The notes beneath the pieces are model-generated. The model did not search any database. It was not told the DNA's origin and was given only the letters and a program-made list of their open reading frames with translations. Positions 17,430 to 25,632 of a stretch of 64,000 nucleotides of DNA are shown one piece after another. Numbering within the stretch: position 1 is the stretch's first letter; each line of letters begins with the position of its first letter. Origin of the DNA: Vulcanisaeta moutnovskia 768-28 (GTDB lineage: Archaea; Thermoproteota; Thermoprotei; Thermoproteales; Thermocladiaceae). The stretch spans positions 620,001 through 684,000 of the forward strand of contig NC_015151.1 in NCBI RefSeq assembly GCF_000190315.1, given 5' to 3'. The position numbers and the translations under genes were made by a program.

Positions 17430-17729
17430 TTATTTAAGAAGACATTGATTCGCGACCTCCGCAATAACTGAGTAAGTATTACTTAGGCATTCCTGGCATA
17501 CAACTTTAATGACCTTATTACCCACTATCTCCACATAACCAAAATCCTCAGGCTTAATCCAACGACCACATATCGAGCACCTCCTGAGCCCAAGTAACCT
17601 ATTTACCTCCCTAACTATTTCAGAAGTCTCATTGTTTACTAGGATATGCCTTTTATTGTTTATTACGGTTACGGCAATGACTAACTCCCTGACCCTCATT
17701 AGTGAAAGTTTTCTGAAGCTACTCATCAA
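17430..17729 (-). CDS. small zinc-binding protein (two CxxC), function unknown
   Basis: A 99-residue protein. The N-terminal half looks like a small beta/alpha segment (VRELVIAVTVINNKRHILV). A metal site follows with RCSICGRWIKPEDFG and VVCQECLSN, i.e. CxxC-x(~20)-CxxC, typical of a zinc ribbon or treble clef. It lies 31 bases upstream of truD on the same strand and is probably co-transcribed. A role with RNA is only a guess from the neighbour. Confidence 0.65.
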   Translation of the reverse strand: MMSSFRKLSLMRVRELVIAVTVINNKRHILVNNETSEIVREVNRLLGLRRCSICGRWIKPEDFGYVEIVGNKVIKVVCQECLSNTYSVIAEVANQCLLK

Positions 17730-17805
17730 CTAAATACTCTCTCTGCGATTAATAAATTACTTCCAGACTTATGTATATAGCAAGTAACAGAGTTTACTGA
17801 AACTT

Positions 17806-18711
17806 TCACTTCACTTCCTGCTCACGACTCGATAGGCAATGCTCGATAAGCTCATCAACGCGGGTAAATGGTGACCTACGCACGTTATATCCCATACCCA
17901 TTAACTTACCAATTAAGGATAGATAGTCACTAAGCCCCATACTCTGGGGCAGGGAGACGAATACATTACCAACGCAGTAATCAGCATCAGTCTTAACATC
18001 CATGGGCTTGGGTAAGGTTAGTATGAAGTCCTTACCAACAACCCTACTCACAGCCCTAACACCAAACCTGACAATAGCCGAGAAGACAGGGTCCGAAACC
18101 TCAACACCCTCAACCCTAGGTAACGCGAACTTACTATACGGTATTAAGCCGGGGTTAGACCAATCAACCACATAAATACTAGACTCATACTGCCTGGATA
18201 GGTAGACGGAGAACGACCTCTTAACAACCATACACTTAGCCTCCAGGTCTATAGTCAACTCCCTACTAACCAACTTATTCGGCACAAGGTCAGCCGGCTC
18301 CCTAACACCCGCTAATATCGACTCAGGGTTCTCGTAGAATACGGCAAGCCCAAGGTCTAGGACATTAATATCATTAACAAGCTTGAGGTAGTTATTCATC
18401 ATTATCAAATCAACCAGGGAAAAACTCCTCCTACTAAGCAAATCAATCAACTCCCCAGCAAAATTCGCCTCCCTAATCAACCCCCTCCTATATTGAATAG
18501 CCAATGCATGAACATCCTCAATAAAACCGGCATTACCCGTCAACCCATTCCAAACCCTCAAAAACACGCTATTGATCGACTCATCATAACCACCGCCAAC
18601 CATCACAACAAGCGAGAGGGCTTGCCTCATATTCCTCATCAGTAACTCATCTAACGTTGTGTAATCCTCAATCAAGCGGCGCCATTCGGGATAGTCAAGA
18701 TAGGCAAACAC
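17806..18711 (-). CDS. conserved hypothetical protein, function unknown
   Basis: A 301-residue soluble protein without signal or TM segment. The N-terminal 130 residues look helical (EWRRLIEDYTTLDELLM, LIDLLSRRSFSLVDLIMM), the rest mixed with strands (SRELTIDLEAKCMVVKRS, IYVVDW). The C-terminus has a segment (GLSDYLSLIGKLMGMGYNV) that looks like the last helix-strand of an alpha/beta domain. No family recognised. It is transcribed divergently from the dephospho-CoA kinase gene across a 40-base gap carrying an inverted repeat. Confidence 0.7.
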   Translation of the reverse strand: MFAYLDYPEWRRLIEDYTTLDELLMRNMRQALSLVVMVGGGYDESINSVFLRVWNGLTGNAGFIEDVHALAIQYRRGLIREANFAGELIDLLSRRSFSLVDLIMMNNYLKLVNDINVLDLGLAVFYENPESILAGVREPADLVPNKLVSRELTIDLEAKCMVVKRSFSVYLSRQYESSIYVVDWSNPGLIPYSKFALPRVEGVEVSDPVFSAIVRFGVRAVSRVVGKDFILTLPKPMDVKTDADYCVGNVFVSLPQSMGLSDYLSLIGKLMGMGYNVRRSPFTRVDELIEHCLSSREQEVK

Positions 18712-18726
18712 GCAATATTCCTTATT

Positions 18727-18748
18727 AATGGCTTGTTAATAAGCCATT
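18727..18748. promoter_or_regulatory. inverted repeat in a 40-base divergent promoter region
   Basis: AATGGCTT and AAGCCATT form perfect 8-base arms around a 6-base AT-rich spacer. The element fills the gap between the divergent starts at 18711 (minus) and 18752 (plus) and overlaps the only AT-rich TATA candidates there. It is well placed to be an operator for a dimeric regulator of either or both genes. Confidence 0.4.
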
Positions 18749-18751
18749 GCT

Positions 18752-19276
18752 GTGTATGTACTCGCCAGTAAGTGGGCTAGATCTATGATGGCTTGGCCAC
18801 TTGGTATAGCGATTAGTAGGGAGGCGCCTGAGTCGATTGTTAGGGTAAGGAGTGAGTATGAGAGTTCCTTCCTAATAACGGTTGGTGATGTGGTCACAAT
18901 GAACACGATTAAGTATTGGAGGGTGCCCAACCTGGCATTCATGGATTTAAAGACCAGGAGGACTATCGACATGGGTATGGAGATCACGGGCTTTGATAAG
19001 GTCATTAATATAATTAATAGACCGGCCACGCTAAGTATTGAGGTGATTAATGCCATAAGGGGAGCTATGAGAGAGGCAATGGGTGGATCGAGAGTGCTCA
19101 TACAAGTTGATGGTGAGGAAGACTTGCTCGCTATACCTGCCGTGCTCCTGGCGCCGAAGGGTTCCCTGGTGCTGTATGGTCTCTATACCGGTTACTTAAT
19201 CGCCATACCAGTGGTTGATGAGTATAAACTCGCCATGTTTAAATTATTCTTAATGATGAGACCAGGTAATGCCTAA
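18752..19276 (+). CDS. GTP-dependent dephospho-CoA kinase (DUF359)
   Basis: A 174-residue DUF359 protein. This family was shown in Thermococcus to phosphorylate dephospho-CoA with GTP, the last step of archaeal coenzyme A synthesis. The family signature is present: VGDVVTMNTIKYWRVPNLAFMD with DLKTRRT, then NRPATLS, and the VDGEEDLLAIPAVLLAPKGS loop followed by VLYGLYTGYLI. ATG 18752 is used. Its last 8 bases overlap the start of the riboflavin-pathway reductase, so the two cofactor genes are translationally coupled. Confidence 0.88.
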   Translation: MYVLASKWARSMMAWPLGIAISREAPESIVRVRSEYESSFLITVGDVVTMNTIKYWRVPNLAFMDLKTRRTIDMGMEITGFDKVINIINRPATLSIEVINAIRGAMREAMGGSRVLIQVDGEEDLLAIPAVLLAPKGSLVLYGLYTGYLIAIPVVDEYKLAMFKLFLMMRPGNA

Positions 19277-19928
19277 GCCTTACGTTATTATTGTTTCAGC
19301 AGCCTCAATAGACGGTAGGATAGCCAGTAAGACTGGTTATTCAAGGCTTTCCTGCCCCTTCGACCTCAGGAGACTCCATGAGGTTAGGGCAAGCGTTGAT
19401 GCAATAATGGTCGGTGCAAACACAGTGATTAATGATGATCCGTCACTAACGCCCAGGTACGTTAAGGCCATTAAGAACCCCATAAGGGTTATTATTGATG
19501 GGAAATTGAGAATACCACTAACGGCTAAGGTGATTACTAATAAGGAGGCACCAACAATAATAGTTACTACAGAACAGTCAGACCGTAATAAAACCGCTCA
19601 ATTAATGAACATGGGCGTTGAGGTATGGGTAATGGGTAAGGAACGCGTTAACCTTAGAGACGTCCTTGAGAAACTATTCACGGAGAAGGGCGTTAAGAGA
19701 GTACTTGTGGAGGGTGGTGGGCACCTTAATTGGGAATTGATTAAGGAGGAGATTGCGGATGAGATTAGGCTTACGATATCGCCATACGTGTTCGGAGCAG
19801 GTACATCATTCATAGAAGGCGAGGGATACCCAACAACGATGGAAGGACCAAGGTTAAGGCTTAAATCCGTTAATATATGCGAGTGCGGTCAAGAGGTAGT
19901 GCTTGACTACACCATTGAAAAAGGCTAA
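19269..19928 (+). CDS. arfC: 2,5-diamino-6-(ribosylamino)-4(3H)-pyrimidinone 5'-phosphate reductase (RibD C-terminal domain)
   Basis: A 219-residue stand-alone RibD-C/DHFR-fold reductase. In archaea it reduces the ribosylamino-pyrimidine phosphate to its ribitylamino form with NAD(P)H, an early riboflavin/F420 precursor step. Motifs: YVIIVSAASIDGRIA at the N-terminus, HEVRASVDAIMVGANTVINDDP, NPIRVIIDGKLR, VLVEGGGHLNWELI and DEIRLTISPYVFG. There is no fused deaminase domain, the usual archaeal arrangement. It overlaps the DUF359 gene upstream by 8 bases. Confidence 0.9.
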   Translation: MPKPYVIIVSAASIDGRIASKTGYSRLSCPFDLRRLHEVRASVDAIMVGANTVINDDPSLTPRYVKAIKNPIRVIIDGKLRIPLTAKVITNKEAPTIIVTTEQSDRNKTAQLMNMGVEVWVMGKERVNLRDVLEKLFTEKGVKRVLVEGGGHLNWELIKEEIADEIRLTISPYVFGAGTSFIEGEGYPTTMEGPRLRLKSVNICECGQEVVLDYTIEKG

Positions 19929-19945
19929 TTACCTTTCCTTAATAA

Positions 19946-20034
19946 AATCGCTGCGATTAAATCACATGCCATGTTGGAAACATGGCATGAATCACCGATT
20001 CCTATACCGCTAAACACGTAATTCATAATTACGT
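19946..20034. repeat. cluster of three tight inverted repeats (hairpins)
   Basis: Three perfect inverted repeats follow arfC within 90 bases, each with a 3-base loop: AATCG-ctg-CGATT (19946-19958), an 11-base-arm hairpin CATGCCATGTT-gga-AACATGGCATG at 19965-19989, and ACGTAATT-cat-AATTACGT (20016-20034). The middle one is by far the strongest. They lie between arfC and a frameshifted PaREP1-like gene. They could be transcription terminators, the remains of a transposable-element end or RNA-processing signals. No T-run follows the hairpins. Confidence 0.65.
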
Positions 20035-20105
20035 AAATTCTGTTAGACTTAACAATGCATCGACAAAATTACTAAGGATTTACTGCATGACTTTAAAGTA
20101 GAGCT

Positions 20106-20518
20106 ATGGCTGCGGGTAAGATTGAGAGGGTAAAGATGATTCTTGATGATGTCGAGAGCTTCCTTACCAGGGACTCCGCGAGCTTGAGGAGGATATTAGA
20201 CTTAATGACCAACTTAAGATCCGTGACGCTGCAAAGAAACTTTGGAACACCATTGTAAGTGCCACAAATGCCTTAATCCTTCATTACCTGGATGTCGTAC
20301 CAGCTGATCATTGGGAAAGGAGGAAACTCCTTGAGAGGCTGGAGAATGGGGTGTCAAAAGTTGAAAGACTTGGTCTTAGGGATAGGTATGGGACCAGGGA
20401 GAGGTATTTGCACCAAATGACTTTCTACGATGGGATAATAGACCTTGAGATACTTAGGAAGGAGGTTGATAAGGTAAGGAAGTACATCAATGACGTGAAG
20501 AAGCCAATCATGACCTAA
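20106..20518 (+). pseudogene. frameshifted PaREP1-like (HEPN-type helical) gene
   Basis: From ATG 20106 the frame reads MAAGKIERVKMILDDVESF and runs to a stop at 20256, but from about codon 17 the plausible protein continues in another frame (GLRELEEDIRLNDQ, then RDAAKKLWNTIVSATNALIL, a bundle ending KVRKYINDVKK) to a stop at 20516-20518. The second frame has no ATG, GTG or TTG at its start. AAKKLWNTIVSATNALIL matches the core helix of PaREP1 proteins, a family expanded in Thermoproteales. One indel between about 20150 and 20165 would explain the break. A sequencing error or recoding is the alternative. The last bases overlap the convergent retropepsin-like gene. Confidence 0.6.
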
Positions 20519-20880
20519 AGAACCGCCAATCCATACTGCCTCGAGTACTCTAATCGGCCAGTAGTTGAGTCAACACGGAGACCAAGGCCCTCAAATGTCA
20601 CGACACCAAGTAATGGTTCTGGCGATTCCATAATAACCACTGGAAACACGCCATCCCTATCGAGAAACTTCATGTAGGCTAGCGATAAACCAGCAATGAC
20701 CTCACGGTCATCATCAGCTAACCTTAATCTTATACTTGTTATCGGCTTAATTCCCAAGTCCTTAGCAAGGCTTGGACCTATTACCGTATAAAATGCGCCA
20801 GCGTCGACTAAGAATTCAACCTCCTTAACGATCAACCCATCCACATTACCTATAACCTCCCTAACCTTAACGTAACCCAT
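20515..20880 (-). CDS. retropepsin-like aspartyl protease family protein (clan AA)
   Basis: A protein of 121 residues from ATG 20880 (127 from ATG 20898). It has the single-domain aspartic-protease signature VEFLVDAGAFYTVIG (D-x-G-A-x-x-T/S-x-I; normally DTGA or DSGA) and a second hydrophobic-glycine element PLLGVVTFEGLGLRVD, typical of clan AA proteins widespread in archaea. A dimer would be needed for an active site. The 20880 start is favoured by a minus-strand GGTTTAATCG box at about 20905-20914. Substrate unknown; the gene overlaps the PaREP1-like pseudogene end to end. Confidence 0.78.
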   Translation of the reverse strand: MGYVKVREVIGNVDGLIVKEVEFLVDAGAFYTVIGPSLAKDLGIKPITSIRLRLADDDREVIAGLSLAYMKFLDRDGVFPVVIMESPEPLLGVVTFEGLGLRVDSTTGRLEYSRQYGLAVL

Positions 20881-21072
20881 ATATGCAAATAACGACATAA
20901 AGGCGATTAAACCTTATGTAGATACCCATCAGCATTTTAGTATCATTAATAAATAACAATTCATGTATTAATGCTGAGAGTCAACGGCGTGAAAATAATG
21001 AGAAATAACTGTCTATAAAACCGAAATTAAGAAAAGCAATTAATGCAGCAATCGTAAAGATGGCCTAGCCCT

Positions 21073-21112
21073 GCTCGATTAACTTTTATGAACAGCCAGA
21101 GCAAAAAAAGCC
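21073..21112 (+). promoter_or_regulatory. promoter cassette, copy 1, shared with copy 2 at 22860
   Basis: The stretch beginning GCTCGATTAACTTTTATGAA and ending in an A7 run followed by GCC is closely similar to the one at 22860-22899. The TATA box is CTTTTATGAA; transcription is expected near 21111, just after the A-run. Both copies sit in front of the tandem paralogous exported-protein genes. Confidence 0.5.
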
Positions 21113-21136
21113 TACTAGTAGATATAGGTGATTGGT

Positions 21137-22627
21137 ATGGGCTTATCTAAACCATGGGCTCTAGCCTTATCAATACTCGCCTTAGTGATGGCAATAGCCC
21201 TTCTTCTCACAAACCAGTACTTCCTGGTGCTCAGGCATGGTAAACCTATTGAGAACCCATCAACGTACTTCTCACTACCCTCCAATGTCCATGTATTTAT
21301 GATAGGTCCTAAATCATTGATTAACAATTTGACAAGTATGGGCATACCATCAAGCTCCATAAGTCTTATCACCCCCAATGAATTACCATCGATACTTAAT
21401 GATTCTGTAGTAATTATTGATTGGAACTACGTAAATAAGACATTGCACATGAACTATGATGAACTAGCGAAGGCTTTAGAGAACTCAATGGGTAGGAATG
21501 ACCTTATTGTAATCATTAGCGAAAACCCAAACGAGGTTTTAATGCTTGAGGAGACAATAGCCGTTGCCTGGGGTAACTATTACCGCAGTAAGGTCATAGG
21601 CTTCCCGGTATTCCCTGTCAATGGTCCCTCATATGTAGTTGGCTTTGGCAGTGCAGGTTTAATAATTAATGTAATACCCATCAACCAAACTCAACGATTA
21701 AAATTGGAAATAGAATATTGGTACAGCACGACACATAAAATACCGATGACAGTTGGTACGAACTTTGATTCCACAAATCAGGATCCATGTCTTTATATAC
21801 AGACTAACTATGGTGGACAACTCAACGGACAGTACGGCTGGTTCTTCAGTACAGGTCTTCAATCTATAAAAGCGTATTATAATGGATTGCAATCTACGTA
21901 TCAATTCGATTATTGTATTATAGTTGCTAATTCCATGAGTACGGGAACCATACCCGAGATCCCCATTGAATACCTTGGATTCATGACTTATCAACCTGGT
22001 TTTAGTGGTGGTTATTTTGCCTATTATAGGGCTGGCATTAATATGACAACTGCGTGGAATGACTATTACGGTGTACTCAACGGCATCAATTCATACATGG
22101 GGTACGCAGGTGGTACAGGCATAGAGCCAGGTACAATAACCTGCATGCCTGGCGTATTAAGCTACATTAGCATATCGGTACCCTTACCATTGGGGGTTAC
22201 GCTGAACTTCCAGTTCCAATCAACGGCATCTGGCATAAGTACAACCGATAGGAACTTCATAACGGACAGTCAATGGACTCCCACGGTTGCGCTCAACGAC
22301 ATTGTTTGGTGGTTCGCATTCCTTAATCAATGGACCTGCCTACCACAAATAACCAGCGCTGGAGCTTGGTATCCAGTGGGTTTTGAGGTTGATAGTGGCG
22401 CGTGGGCGTTGGTCCAGGGTTCCAATAAACTTAATACCGCAGTTTCGCCGGTCTATTGGGAAAGAGGTGTGGTGTGCTACGGCTCTTACAAGAACTCATT
22501 CAGTAGCGTTGTATACTTCGTGCTTGAGTACCAACCAGGCACGCCCTGGACTGTTAAGCAATTATCAATTAACTACCCATATGGCGGTACATATAACGTG
22601 ATTTACGGTACTAATACATGCCCATGA
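21137..22627 (+). CDS. exported/membrane-anchored paralog 1, function unknown
   Basis: A 496-residue protein from ATG 21137 (a GTG at 21128 would add three). GGTGAT five bases upstream is a strong Shine-Dalgarno match and decides the start. One N-terminal TM segment (WALALSILALVMAIALLL) anchors or exports it. The first 190 residues (NELPSILNDSVVIIDW, NDLIVIISENPNEVLMLEE, AVAWGNYYRSKVIGFPV, YVVGFGSAGLIIN) match paralog 2 at 22921; the rest is a Tyr/Gly/Trp-rich beta-type ectodomain with few cysteines. No catalytic motif or known family was recognised. Confidence 0.75.
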   Translation: MGLSKPWALALSILALVMAIALLLTNQYFLVLRHGKPIENPSTYFSLPSNVHVFMIGPKSLINNLTSMGIPSSSISLITPNELPSILNDSVVIIDWNYVNKTLHMNYDELAKALENSMGRNDLIVIISENPNEVLMLEETIAVAWGNYYRSKVIGFPVFPVNGPSYVVGFGSAGLIINVIPINQTQRLKLEIEYWYSTTHKIPMTVGTNFDSTNQDPCLYIQTNYGGQLNGQYGWFFSTGLQSIKAYYNGLQSTYQFDYCIIVANSMSTGTIPEIPIEYLGFMTYQPGFSGGYFAYYRAGINMTTAWNDYYGVLNGINSYMGYAGGTGIEPGTITCMPGVLSYISISVPLPLGVTLNFQFQSTASGISTTDRNFITDSQWTPTVALNDIVWWFAFLNQWTCLPQITSAGAWYPVGFEVDSGAWALVQGSNKLNTAVSPVYWERGVVCYGSYKNSFSSVVYFVLEYQPGTPWTVKQLSINYPYGGTYNVIYGTNTCP

Positions 22628-22653
22628 TCATTAACAGGAGTAACCTATTCTAA

Positions 22654-22845
22654 TTATTAAAAACGGTCTTATCTCATGTTCTTCTCAGGAATGATTATTC
22701 ATATATAATAAATACGATAAAGCCGGAGATACTCCTTGAGCCAAGGGATTCGCTGGAAAGCTTTAAGAAGGGAATCGAGGCTATGACCAATGCGTTAACA
22801 AGGCAGGTAAAAGCCCTACTGACGGGTTCGATAGGCACGGCCTAG
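22654..22845 (+). repeat. decayed coding fragment, copy 1 (second copy at 24644)
   Basis: One frame is open for 63 codons and protein-like (INTIKPEILLEPRDSLESF, KKGIEAMTNALTRQVKALL, ending GSIGTA) but has no proper start codon. The EAMTNALTRQVK part corresponds codon for codon to KAMINAPNKQVK downstream of paralog 2 (24644 onward). The pair look like remnants of one duplicated small gene, now each next to an exported paralog. Family unknown. Confidence 0.4.
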
Positions 22846-22859
22846 GAATTTTCAACCCC

Positions 22860-22899
22860 GCTCGAATCACTTTTTATGAATAGGCGAAGTAAAAAAAGT
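22860..22899 (+). promoter_or_regulatory. promoter cassette, copy 2
   Basis: GCTCGAATCACTTTTTATGA, a purine-rich spacer and an A7 run followed by GTCC repeat the cassette at 21073-21112. The TATA box is CTTTTTATGAA; transcription is expected near 22900, shortly before the ATG at 22921. Confidence 0.5.
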
Positions 22900-22920
22900 C
22901 CTGTGAATTAATGATTCCCG

Positions 22921-24543
22921 ATGAACATGAAAACCGCCTCCCGTAAATGGTTGGTTGCAACCGCCTCGATTGTTGTTGCTGCTGTCGTCCTAGGCCTCGT
23001 CTTGTCAATTCATGTCATTCATAGGCCGTTGGTGAGGGTCGTCAATACAAACGGTCAGGAAGGCCCAGTAACAGTCAACACACCAGCACCAGTAAGCATA
23101 AACGTGCCAATCTACGTAGTCGGACTGGCAACGCTTGTTCAGAAACTCATCAACGCCGGCATAAACCAATCACTAATCAAGCCAGTAACAATCAATGAAT
23201 TACCGAGTCTACCAAGCAATAGCTTAGTAATCATTGATTGGTCTGTTCTTGGTCCGAGTCTCGTTGTTAATAAGAGTGGTGTTGTTTTTGTCAATACCAA
23301 CTCGACGGTGTTTGGTTTGATTGTGTTGTTGATTGAGCGTGGTGATTTCCTGATAATCCACGGAAACGCCAGTGATGTCTTGCTTATTGAGCGTGCCCTA
23401 GCCCTGGCGTGGTCTAGGGCATACAACACGAGCATAGTCGCAATGCCAGTACCGAAATACCTAAACGGCCTAAACTACGTGGTAGCCTACGGAAACGAGA
23501 AAGCCCTCATAATAGGACCACACACACTATCATCAGCACTGGAAACAACAAACAACCTATGGACACCAATAATAACAAAGCAGCCTTCAATTGATCCTAG
23601 TGATGATGTATGTGAGCAGGTTATCCAGGAGTACGGTGTGCCGGCCAATCAACCGGCCCAGGTTAATAATGCATACGTCATTGTCTATGGTGAGCAGACT
23701 TATAGTGATTCGTATGGTTTAGCTACAGTTGATTTCTGCGTCTCTTGGGCGGGGATAGTTGATACTCAGTATAACGGTTACTCAATCGGCTATGCCGAAC
23801 TTTATAACTATATCTACTATGAACCGAACAGTGGGACTTATATTAATTATTTGAAGTCCTTCCAGGATGCCTATGCATCGTACATGGTCTATGAGTATGA
23901 GAATGGCGAGATCAGTGCATCTCAATTACCCCTGGATGTCACATACATAGCGGGCAGTGGTGGCGGCTACTACCCAGGCTACTGGACTAGCACGGCTGGG
24001 TTTAGTCCTCATGCTCAGCAGTGTTCAGTAAGCGGTAGTTACACCGTCTCTTTTGCGACTGGCTTCTCTATATCAGCCACAGGTCCGAGTGGAGGCATAA
24101 CTGTGAGCAACTCCATAACCCAGGGGTATTCCTGTCCACAGGTTACCTTAAATGTTGTTGGGGATGGCAGTAACTCGACACCGATAGGCGGTGCTGTTAA
24201 TACCACGTGGATTTACCAACCAACTACAACAAACACAGATATTAATGATCTTGCGACAGAGAGTGAAGGCAATACATACATGGGTCCTGCGTATAATCCG
24301 CAACCCTCGGCATATACAATACCTGCTGGTGCCTCGGTTGACGTGAGTGTTGGTGGTTGTGACCTCATAGGGACGGAGCATGAGCACATTGTCTATGACA
24401 TTAACTGGGACGTTTGGGTTAACTCAAACGGTGCTATGAGCAGTTACAGTAATGGCGCATACATACCACCGCCAGCCTACTACTACAATGAGAACTCCTG
24501 GACAACAAACAACGGCTTCTATACAACCCAATACTGCACCTGA
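22921..24543 (+). CDS. exported/membrane-anchored paralog 2, function unknown
   Basis: A 540-residue protein with an N-terminal TM/signal segment (WLVATASIVVAAVVLGLVLS, residues about 10-30) and a long ectodomain. Residues about 65-205 match paralog 1 (INELPSLPSNSLVIIDW, FLIIHGNASDVLLIERALALAW, YVVAYGNEKALII). The later ectodomain is Tyr/Ser/Gly-rich with several cysteines and diverges from paralog 1. Codon use alternates between blocks (for example 23220-23350 prefers T-ending codons, 23440-23580 A/C-ending), perhaps a mosaic. Likely a cell-surface component; no family recognised. Confidence 0.75.
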   Translation: MNMKTASRKWLVATASIVVAAVVLGLVLSIHVIHRPLVRVVNTNGQEGPVTVNTPAPVSINVPIYVVGLATLVQKLINAGINQSLIKPVTINELPSLPSNSLVIIDWSVLGPSLVVNKSGVVFVNTNSTVFGLIVLLIERGDFLIIHGNASDVLLIERALALAWSRAYNTSIVAMPVPKYLNGLNYVVAYGNEKALIIGPHTLSSALETTNNLWTPIITKQPSIDPSDDVCEQVIQEYGVPANQPAQVNNAYVIVYGEQTYSDSYGLATVDFCVSWAGIVDTQYNGYSIGYAELYNYIYYEPNSGTYINYLKSFQDAYASYMVYEYENGEISASQLPLDVTYIAGSGGGYYPGYWTSTAGFSPHAQQCSVSGSYTVSFATGFSISATGPSGGITVSNSITQGYSCPQVTLNVVGDGSNSTPIGGAVNTTWIYQPTTTNTDINDLATESEGNTYMGPAYNPQPSAYTIPAGASVDVSVGGCDLIGTEHEHIVYDINWDVWVNSNGAMSSYSNGAYIPPPAYYYNENSWTTNNGFYTTQYCT

Positions 24544-24887
24544 TGATTGAGAACAAAACCCCCAATCTCAATCAATCCCCAACCCTCTTTAAACCCCCTT
24601 AAATCAATCATTAATCATTATTGATGAGAAACTTCCTTGAAGCATGAAGGCAATGATAAATGCCCCTAATAAGCAGGTAAAGGATGGCGGCGCCCGATAT
24701 TACGGGCAGACGAGGATAGTGCCAATCAAATTACGTTAATGATGACCCCACACTAATTACCTTTTGATAGTGCTATATACTTTAATTATCGTCGGGACAA
24801 TAACGAGGACAGTATTCTGGTTAATACCTAATCCTCATACCCTCAATAGATTGCGAAAATTACAAAAACACCATTAATTTCACCTTT
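24544..24887. other. intergenic with decayed coding fragment, copy 2
   Basis: From ATG 24644 a 31-codon frame reads MKAMINAPNKQVKDGGA onward to a stop at 24737-24739; its first part corresponds to the fragment at 22654-22845. A small GCCCG/CGGGC inverted repeat lies near 24692-24707. Nothing else was recognised in the remaining bases. Confidence 0.4.
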
Positions 24888-25631
24888 ATGATGAGAAACA
24901 TCTTGGTGGGCACTTGCGGATTCCCCACGGCACGGTCTAGGTATTACTCGTTGTTTAGGGTTGTTGAGTTACAGGAGACCTTTTATGACCTGCCGACACA
25001 GGATAAGATGAGTAGTTTGAGGGGGGAGGCTCCCGCTGATTTTCAATTTGCAGTTAAGGTGCTTCAGGGATTGACCCATACCAGCGATTCACCGACTTGG
25101 CGTAAGATAAAGAGAGCTAGACTCACGGGTAACCTGAGTAATTACGGATTATTGAGACCCACGAGGGAGAATCTCGAGCTTTGGGATGAATTTGTCAACG
25201 TAACCAGGTCCCTTAACCCGGTGTTTTATGTCTTTCAGACGCCGCCTTACATGGAGGTGACTGAGGATAGTGTTAGGGATGTTATTGAATTCTTCCGCAC
25301 GATAGGTAATGGCGATAGGATTGGTTGGGAGCCTAGGGGCCTTAGTTATAATAACGTTAACTTACTAAAGAAGATATTTGAGGAGACCGGTATTGTGCAT
25401 GTTGTTGATCCCTTTAAGCACGAGGCACTAGTTACCCGCAGTATAGCCTACTTTAGGCTTCATGGGATTGGGAAGGGCGAGGTTAATTACTCATATAAGT
25501 ACACTGATGATGACCTTGGGAGACTTAAGGCCATCATTGATGATACCGAGTCATCCACAGTGTACGTGATGTTTAATAACGTGCACATGCTCGATGATGC
25601 CATCAGGTTCATGAAGTTAATTGGGAAGTGA
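24888..25631 (+). CDS. DUF72 family protein (YecE-like)
   Basis: A 247-residue TIM-barrel-like DUF72 protein. Signature elements are LVGTCGFPTARSRYYSLF, RVVELQETFYDLP, APADFQFAVKVLQGLTH, IGWEPRGLSY and the C-terminal SIAYFRLHGIGK and TVYVMFNNVHM. Function of the family is unknown; it has been suggested to act on nucleic acids or as a nuclease-like barrel, without proof. First gene of a three-gene run: the DUF364 gene starts one base after its stop, and the third overlaps the second by four bases. Confidence 0.85.
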   Translation: MMRNILVGTCGFPTARSRYYSLFRVVELQETFYDLPTQDKMSSLRGEAPADFQFAVKVLQGLTHTSDSPTWRKIKRARLTGNLSNYGLLRPTRENLELWDEFVNVTRSLNPVFYVFQTPPYMEVTEDSVRDVIEFFRTIGNGDRIGWEPRGLSYNNVNLLKKIFEETGIVHVVDPFKHEALVTRSIAYFRLHGIGKGEVNYSYKYTDDDLGRLKAIIDDTESSTVYVMFNNVHMLDDAIRFMKLIGK

Positions 25632-25632
25632 T

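Noticed and set aside
21088-21150. Conserved mini-ORFs MNSQSKKS... / MNRRSKKS... in the promoter cassettes (21088 and 22876)
   Set aside because: The ATG overlaps the TATA box itself and lies upstream of the expected transcription start; conservation is explained by promoter duplication.
23139-23435. 98-codon minus-strand ORF inside exported paralog 2
   Set aside because: Antisense shadow of a continuous signal-bearing protein; no motif.
24541-24660. C/D-box-like TGATGA motifs after paralog 2
   Set aside because: No matching D box at the needed spacing.
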